Below are positions 60,136 to 64,000 of a stretch of 64,000 nt of DNA, one piece after another. Position 1 is the first letter of the stretch; each line of letters opens with the position of its first letter. The DNA comes from Paenibacillus sp. MAHUQ-63 (GTDB taxonomy: Bacteria; Bacillota; Bacilli; Paenibacillales; NBRC-103111). The translations under genes and the position numbers were made by a program. The notes beneath the pieces are model-generated. The model did not search any database, was not told where the DNA came from, and worked only from the letters and a program-made list of their open reading frames with translations. The stretch covers positions 186,001 through 250,000 of the forward strand of contig NZ_JARADB010000002.1 in the NCBI RefSeq assembly GCF_028765165.1, in the 5' to 3' direction.

Positions 60136-62403
60136 ATGCGATTTCGGTCTTCGTCTTATTTATTGAAGCTTATGTTATTATCCATCGTGATCGGCACCAT
60201 CCCTGTGATTGTGCTGGGCACCTTTGCTTATTATAATTCCTCCCGCACCGTGCAGGAGAAAGTGAACGAAAGCAATAAGCAGCTGTTGCAGCAGATGCAA
60301 ATGCGCGTCGAGCAGACGCTGAAGACGATCGATAATTCGGCAACGCAGCTGCTGCAGTCACCTGTCGTCACCGGCGCTTTCGAGAAAGAGATTTCCAATC
60401 GCGATTTCGAAATGGTGCATGAGCTGTATGAAGGTATTTCCCTGATTCAAACCTATGAGCTCGGCATCAAGGAAGTTTATTTGTACAGTCTGAACAAGAA
60501 ATGGATTGTGACCAGCAAAGGGGTTAATGAATACGCCTCCCCGGACTTCGGTCCGCAATTGGAAGCCTTTTCCCGCATGCCGGGAGGATCCTTCTGGGCG
60601 AGCAGGTCGGGCGATGAGCCAAGCTCTTATGAATCCATTTATTTCGTGAAAAAGTATCCCTTTAATTCCACTCAGCCGACCGGGATTATCTGTGTGAGGC
60701 TGTCATCCGATGTAATGATGGAGCCGGAGGCTTTCCAGAACGATAAGCTCGGCAGCACGTTCATCATGGATAGAGTTTTCCACATCATCGATCATCGCGA
60801 CCGGGGACAATTGGGGACGAGCATGGCGGATCAACCCTATCTGAAGCCGCTTCTCGAGGCACAGCAAGCTGTCGGCCAATATGCGGCGGAGCTGGACGGA
60901 GAAGCCGTAACGGTTACCTACCGGAATTCACCTTATAATGGGTGGAGCTACGTCTCCGTAGCCTCAACCGAGCAGGTGAACGCGCAAAATAAATGGATCG
61001 GCTGGATCACACTGCTTGTCTGTATCGTTATTCTGCTCGTGACGCTCTTCCTTGCATGGTTCGGGTCCAAGAGAATGTACAGTCCGATTCAGACTTTATA
61101 TACGGCGCTTGCCGGCATACCTTCCACGGTTGATGAGAAGAAGCCGACCGGGGAGCTTCAGGTGATCGGGGAGCGGGTCGACTATTTGATCAAGAATCAA
61201 TCTCTCATTATGAATGAACTCAAAGGCCAGCAGGTGCAGCTCAAGGAATTTTTCATGCATAAATTGTTCAGCGGGACGATCCGTCCGGCGGATTTCGAAG
61301 AAAAGCTGAGCCTGTATGGTGTAGAGAAGCTGTGGCCGGTCATGTGCGTAGTTGCCATTCAGATCGACACGTTGAAAGATACGAGGTACGAAGAAGCGAA
61401 TCGGGATTTGCTCATGTTCGCGATTAGCAATATCGTCGGCGAGCTGGTGCTGGAAGATCAGAGGCTGGTGCCGATTGTCCTGTCGGACTGCCAAGTGACC
61501 TTGATCGGCTCCACCCAAGAGGGAGCGGACTTCAAGGAGCTGATTTTCAACTTATCCGATGAGATTCAGAAAGCTGTTTTTCAATATTTGGAGATCAAGG
61601 TGAGCGTTGGCATCAGCAGTTCCTTTAGCTCGCTGGCGAGTACCCGGCAGGCGGTACATGAAGCGATGACCTCCTTACAATACAGAGTCGGATTGGGTCA
61701 GGAGTCGATCCTGTTTATTGAAGATGTGCAGCCACAGAAGAGCAACATGTACATGTTCCCGCAGGAAGCGGAACAAGCCTTGTTGGACGCGATTCGCTCA
61801 GGGGACCTTACGCAGGCGGAGCTGGCTCTGAAGCATTTCATCGGAGAGCTGTTCCAGCCGCATACGCAGCACCGGGACTATCAGCTGTCCTTGATGCGGC
61901 TGTTGGTCGACCTTCTCAAATTCGGACAAGAATTGTCCATTCCGCTGGAGCGGATTGCCGAGGATGAAGCCTCCTTGATTCAATCCTTATCCAAGCTGCG
62001 GGATGTGGAAGAGATGGAGCAGTGGTTCTGTTCGATGTTCGTACAGCCCTACATCCGGGAGTTGGGGAGCCGCCGCGAGTCGCAATTCAAGCATATTTCG
62101 GAAGCGGTCATCGATATGATCCGGCGGGAGTTCGATTCCGAGCTGACGCTCGAGAATTGCGCTTCCCGCATCAATTATCATCCTCATTATGTCAGCCGTG
62201 TTTTCCGTCAGGAGACGGGTATTAATTTCGGCGATTACTTAACACAGTACCGGATCGAGATGTCGAAGAAATGGCTGAAGGAGACCGATCTGAAAATCGT
62301 AGAGATCGCCGAGCGCCTGCAGTATAACAACTCCGCCAACTTTATTCGTTCCTTCCGCAAGACGGTCGGCATGACGCCGGGACAATACCGTGAAGAGGGA
62401 TAG
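60136..62403 (+). CDS. Membrane-anchored AraC-family regulator (YesS-like)
   Basis: A one-component transmembrane regulator of about 755 residues. Helix 1 (~8-30, LMLLSIVIGTIPVIVLGTFAYY), extracellular sensor region of Cache-like size (~31-285), helix 2 (~288-312), a HAMP-like linker, a middle domain (~375-530) and a C-terminal AraC double HTH (~655-752) with NYHPHYVSRVFRQETGINFGDYLTQYR (core HPHYVSRVFRQETG) and NSANFIRSFRKTVGMTPGQYR. ATG 60136 follows GGAGG. It probably senses an extracellular saccharide and controls the transporter/GH105 operon just upstream, with which it shares a promoter element. Confidence 0.9.
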   Translation: MRFRSSSYLLKLMLLSIVIGTIPVIVLGTFAYYNSSRTVQEKVNESNKQLLQQMQMRVEQTLKTIDNSATQLLQSPVVTGAFEKEISNRDFEMVHELYEGISLIQTYELGIKEVYLYSLNKKWIVTSKGVNEYASPDFGPQLEAFSRMPGGSFWASRSGDEPSSYESIYFVKKYPFNSTQPTGIICVRLSSDVMMEPEAFQNDKLGSTFIMDRVFHIIDHRDRGQLGTSMADQPYLKPLLEAQQAVGQYAAELDGEAVTVTYRNSPYNGWSYVSVASTEQVNAQNKWIGWITLLVCIVILLVTLFLAWFGSKRMYSPIQTLYTALAGIPSTVDEKKPTGELQVIGERVDYLIKNQSLIMNELKGQQVQLKEFFMHKLFSGTIRPADFEEKLSLYGVEKLWPVMCVVAIQIDTLKDTRYEEANRDLLMFAISNIVGELVLEDQRLVPIVLSDCQVTLIGSTQEGADFKELIFNLSDEIQKAVFQYLEIKVSVGISSSFSSLASTRQAVHEAMTSLQYRVGLGQESILFIEDVQPQKSNMYMFPQEAEQALLDAIRSGDLTQAELALKHFIGELFQPHTQHRDYQLSLMRLLVDLLKFGQELSIPLERIAEDEASLIQSLSKLRDVEEMEQWFCSMFVQPYIRELGSRRESQFKHISEAVIDMIRREFDSELTLENCASRINYHPHYVSRVFRQETGINFGDYLTQYRIEMSKKWLKETDLKIVEIAERLQYNNSANFIRSFRKTVGMTPGQYREEG

Positions 62404-62409
62404 ACAGCA

Positions 62410-62449
62410 CAATGCCGCCTCATCGTCGGTTCATGATGAAGCGGCATTG
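62410..62449. terminator. Hairpin between convergent genes
   Basis: CAATGCCGC.TCATC and GATGA.GCGGCATTG pair with one mismatch and a ten-base loop. It lies between the AraC-type gene and the convergent SgrR-like gene and likely ends both, though no strong T run follows on the plus strand. Confidence 0.55.
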
Positions 62450-62466
62450 CGGCGTTATACCGGACT

Positions 62467-64000
62467 TTATTTCTCCAGCCATATATGTTTGAAATCAATC
62501 CAGCCGTTCGAGTTGAAGGAAGCGCCTCTGACCGAAGGGTGCAGGTAGGTGTTCAACCGCCGGTGATGCAGGAAAATGATATGGCCTTCTTCGCGAAGGC
62601 GCGTCTCGATATCGCGCATATGGCTTCTGCGGTCTTGTGCGTTCTCGGCACTGAGAGCCCGATCAATCTGCTCCAGAATCCAGCCTTTGAGCGAGGCTGC
62701 CAAATAGGTGCTGGACACGCACTCATCATGCTCATACATGTCGATCTCGCATACGTCGTCCTCAGCCAGAATGATACCGGAAATCGTGAAATCGGCACTG
62801 GAAATGACGGCCGGGTCGGCCACCTGGGACCAATTCGCCAGAAACAGGTCGACGCCGATACCGAAATGGTTCATCCGTTCCGCAATCCATCGCCCGTCCC
62901 GTTCATACTTCTCGTGCACGACTAGCCGCAGCTCGGTGCCGTCGTAGCCCGAACCGGCTAATTCCCGGGCGATTTCTTCGGCTGAAGCCGTCTTCCGCTC
63001 ATATTGATTGCTGTCTTCCGGACGCAACGAGTAGGCTGGCAGCACGCGTTCTCCGCCCAGTTCCGCTTGCATCGCGACAGGATCGAGCAAGAGCCGCACG
63101 GCTTTGCGGAAAGCGTCGTTCTGGGTCCATCCCGGCTTATTCCCGTTCCAGGTCAGCATCGTGCAGCCGTTGCACAAGCGGACGAGTGACTGCCAATCCT
63201 CTTCCGGGTTCTGTTCTTGCTCCGTTGTGTCGCCATCCTGCGTCTGCATGACGGCGGGCAAGCCGATGGTAGACATTTCCCGGCAGTCCTCCGGCATAAT
63301 GATAATATCGACGCCATCGAGGTAGGGTCTCCCGGCATAATAGGAAGTATGGGCTCCTAGCTTAATGCGATGCGGCGAAAAAGATTCAAGCTGGAACGGT
63401 CCCGTTCCCGAAGGCAGCCGCCAATAATCGTCTTCGCGGAGACCTCCCAAATCCAGCGGCAGGATGGAAGCGGCGGCCGCGCACAGGAAACGGTCGAAAA
63501 TCCGATTCGGCTGCGCGAGCACGAAACGGACGGTACGCGGCCCCGTCGCTTCCACAAGCTGAAGATTTCTCATCATCCAGCGATTCGGCATGGTCAGCGA
63601 GCGCAGCCGTTCGAAAGTAAAGACGACGTCCTGGGAGGTCAGCTCACGGCCGGAATGGAACAAAACGCCTTTGCGCAAATAGAATGTCCATTCCATGGCT
63701 TGTGCATCGGCGTTCCAGGCATGCGCAGCGCCGGGAACGATCCGATGGACGGTTTCGTCGTAAGTGACGAGACGGTCGAAGATTTGCCGGATGATGTGGG
63801 AGTCGAAGGCATAATTCACTTTACCGGGATCCAGTGTCTGGACGCTCCGGTAGACGGGAAAGCGAAGCGTGTCGCATTCAATATGGCCTTCCACGGATTC
63901 CTTCTGATAGCCGAACGTGCCCTTCAACCATTCGATGAACTTGATCTTGGCTTCGGTTCCTTCACCGTAGGTGCCGAGCACTTCGAATGAGGTGCGGTAG
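62467..64000 (-). CDS. SgrR-like regulator/solute-binding domain protein, partial (N-terminus off window)
   Basis: About 510 C-terminal residues; the frame is open to the right edge, so the gene starts outside. The visible part begins with YRTSFEVLGTYGEGTEAKIKFIEWL, the end of an SgrR-type winged-helix domain, and continues with an SBP_bac_5 domain: DSHIIRQIFDRLVTYDE, WTFYLRKGVLFHSGRELTSQDVVFTFERL (core LRKGVLFHSGRELTSQDV), LPSGTGPFQLESFSPHRIKL. No signal peptide could be judged. SgrR proteins are cytoplasmic transcription factors that use the binding-protein-like domain to sense a small molecule. In Paenibacillus relatives they often stand beside an efflux gene; that neighbour, if present, is not in this window. 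Confidence 0.85.
   Translation of the reverse strand, partial: YRTSFEVLGTYGEGTEAKIKFIEWLKGTFGYQKESVEGHIECDTLRFPVYRSVQTLDPGKVNYAFDSHIIRQIFDRLVTYDETVHRIVPGAAHAWNADAQAMEWTFYLRKGVLFHSGRELTSQDVVFTFERLRSLTMPNRWMMRNLQLVEATGPRTVRFVLAQPNRIFDRFLCAAAASILPLDLGGLREDDYWRLPSGTGPFQLESFSPHRIKLGAHTSYYAGRPYLDGVDIIIMPEDCREMSTIGLPAVMQTQDGDTTEQEQNPEEDWQSLVRLCNGCTMLTWNGNKPGWTQNDAFRKAVRLLLDPVAMQAELGGERVLPAYSLRPEDSNQYERKTASAEEIARELAGSGYDGTELRLVVHEKYERDGRWIAERMNHFGIGVDLFLANWSQVADPAVISSADFTISGIILAEDDVCEIDMYEHDECVSSTYLAASLKGWILEQIDRALSAENAQDRRSHMRDIETRLREEGHIIFLHHRRLNTYLHPSVRGASFNSNGWIDFKHIWLEK

Overview
The window looks like a chromosomal segment of a Paenibacillus-type bacterium (Bacillota, Paenibacillaceae). This is an inference from content, not from a marker gene: moderate GC, strong AGGAGG-type ribosome binding sites, YesM/YesN-type two-component systems beside sugar ABC transporters, LplB/LplC-type permeases, a large S-layer-anchored glycosidase, ROK repressors and an exopolysaccharide locus. 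No rRNA, tRNA or CRISPR array was seen, and no intact mobile element.

Layout. (1) 1-9.4 kb: the last permease of an operon entering from the left, a metallo-beta-lactamase-fold remnant, then a sugar-uptake locus: YesM-type kinase (minus strand), divergent YesN-type regulator, solute-binding lipoprotein, two permeases and a Cys-type sulfatase. This reads as acquisition and desulfation of a sulfated sugar. (2) 9.6-16.6 kb: BASS-type transporter, MFS exporter, soluble triple-PAS histidine kinase with a sporulation-kinase-like core, two aldo/keto reductases and a GrpB-like protein. (3) 16.7-22 kb: ROK repressor behind a perfect 26-bp palindrome, FucP-like MFS transporter, then a decaying stretch: IS3-family remnant, truncated aldo/keto reductase, a hisD-like gene with three one-base frameshifts, and a 428-bp tandem duplication of a terminator plus hairpin-forming repeats. 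(4) 22-31.5 kb: DUF2975 / small HTH / DUF4153-like operon, a 1501-residue secreted GH28-like enzyme with F5/8C, Ig-like, FnIII and three SLH domains, and several small housekeeping or orphan genes.

(5) 31.9-55.0 kb is the centrepiece: a DesK/NarL-type two-component pair followed by a long, mostly overlapping exopolysaccharide operon. It encodes a Wzz-like co-polymerase, a CpsD-like BY-kinase, GalU, a priming phosphoglycosyl transferase, two GT2, one TagA-type and three GT4 glycosyltransferases, two O-antigen-ligase/polymerase-like membrane proteins, a Wzx flippase, Ugd and a ManC-like enzyme. It ends with two secreted glycoside hydrolases: GH26 plus PA14, and an 873-residue-class protein I cannot place in a family. 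The sugar-nucleotide genes predict glucose/galactose, glucuronic acid and mannose (possibly GDP-mannose-derived sugars) in the polymer. The cluster resembles paenan-type clusters of Paenibacillus. A perfect 18-bp terminator closes it.

(6) 55-62.4 kb: an oligosaccharide uptake operon (LplB-like, LplC-like, solute-binding lipoprotein, GH105 unsaturated glucuronyl/galacturonyl hydrolase) and a membrane-anchored AraC-type regulator. Both transcription units start from promoters that share a near-identical 30-bp element, which suggests joint control. The window closes with a partial SgrR-like regulator on the minus strand.

I did not find a clear undescribed defence or mobile system. The items most worth following are the unplaced secreted glycosidase that ends the exopolysaccharide operon, the shared promoter element at 55.1/60.0 kb, the BY-kinase with an altered Walker A' motif and no tyrosine tail, the hairpin repeat duplication at 21.1-21.9 kb, and the hisD-like gene broken only by single-G indels.
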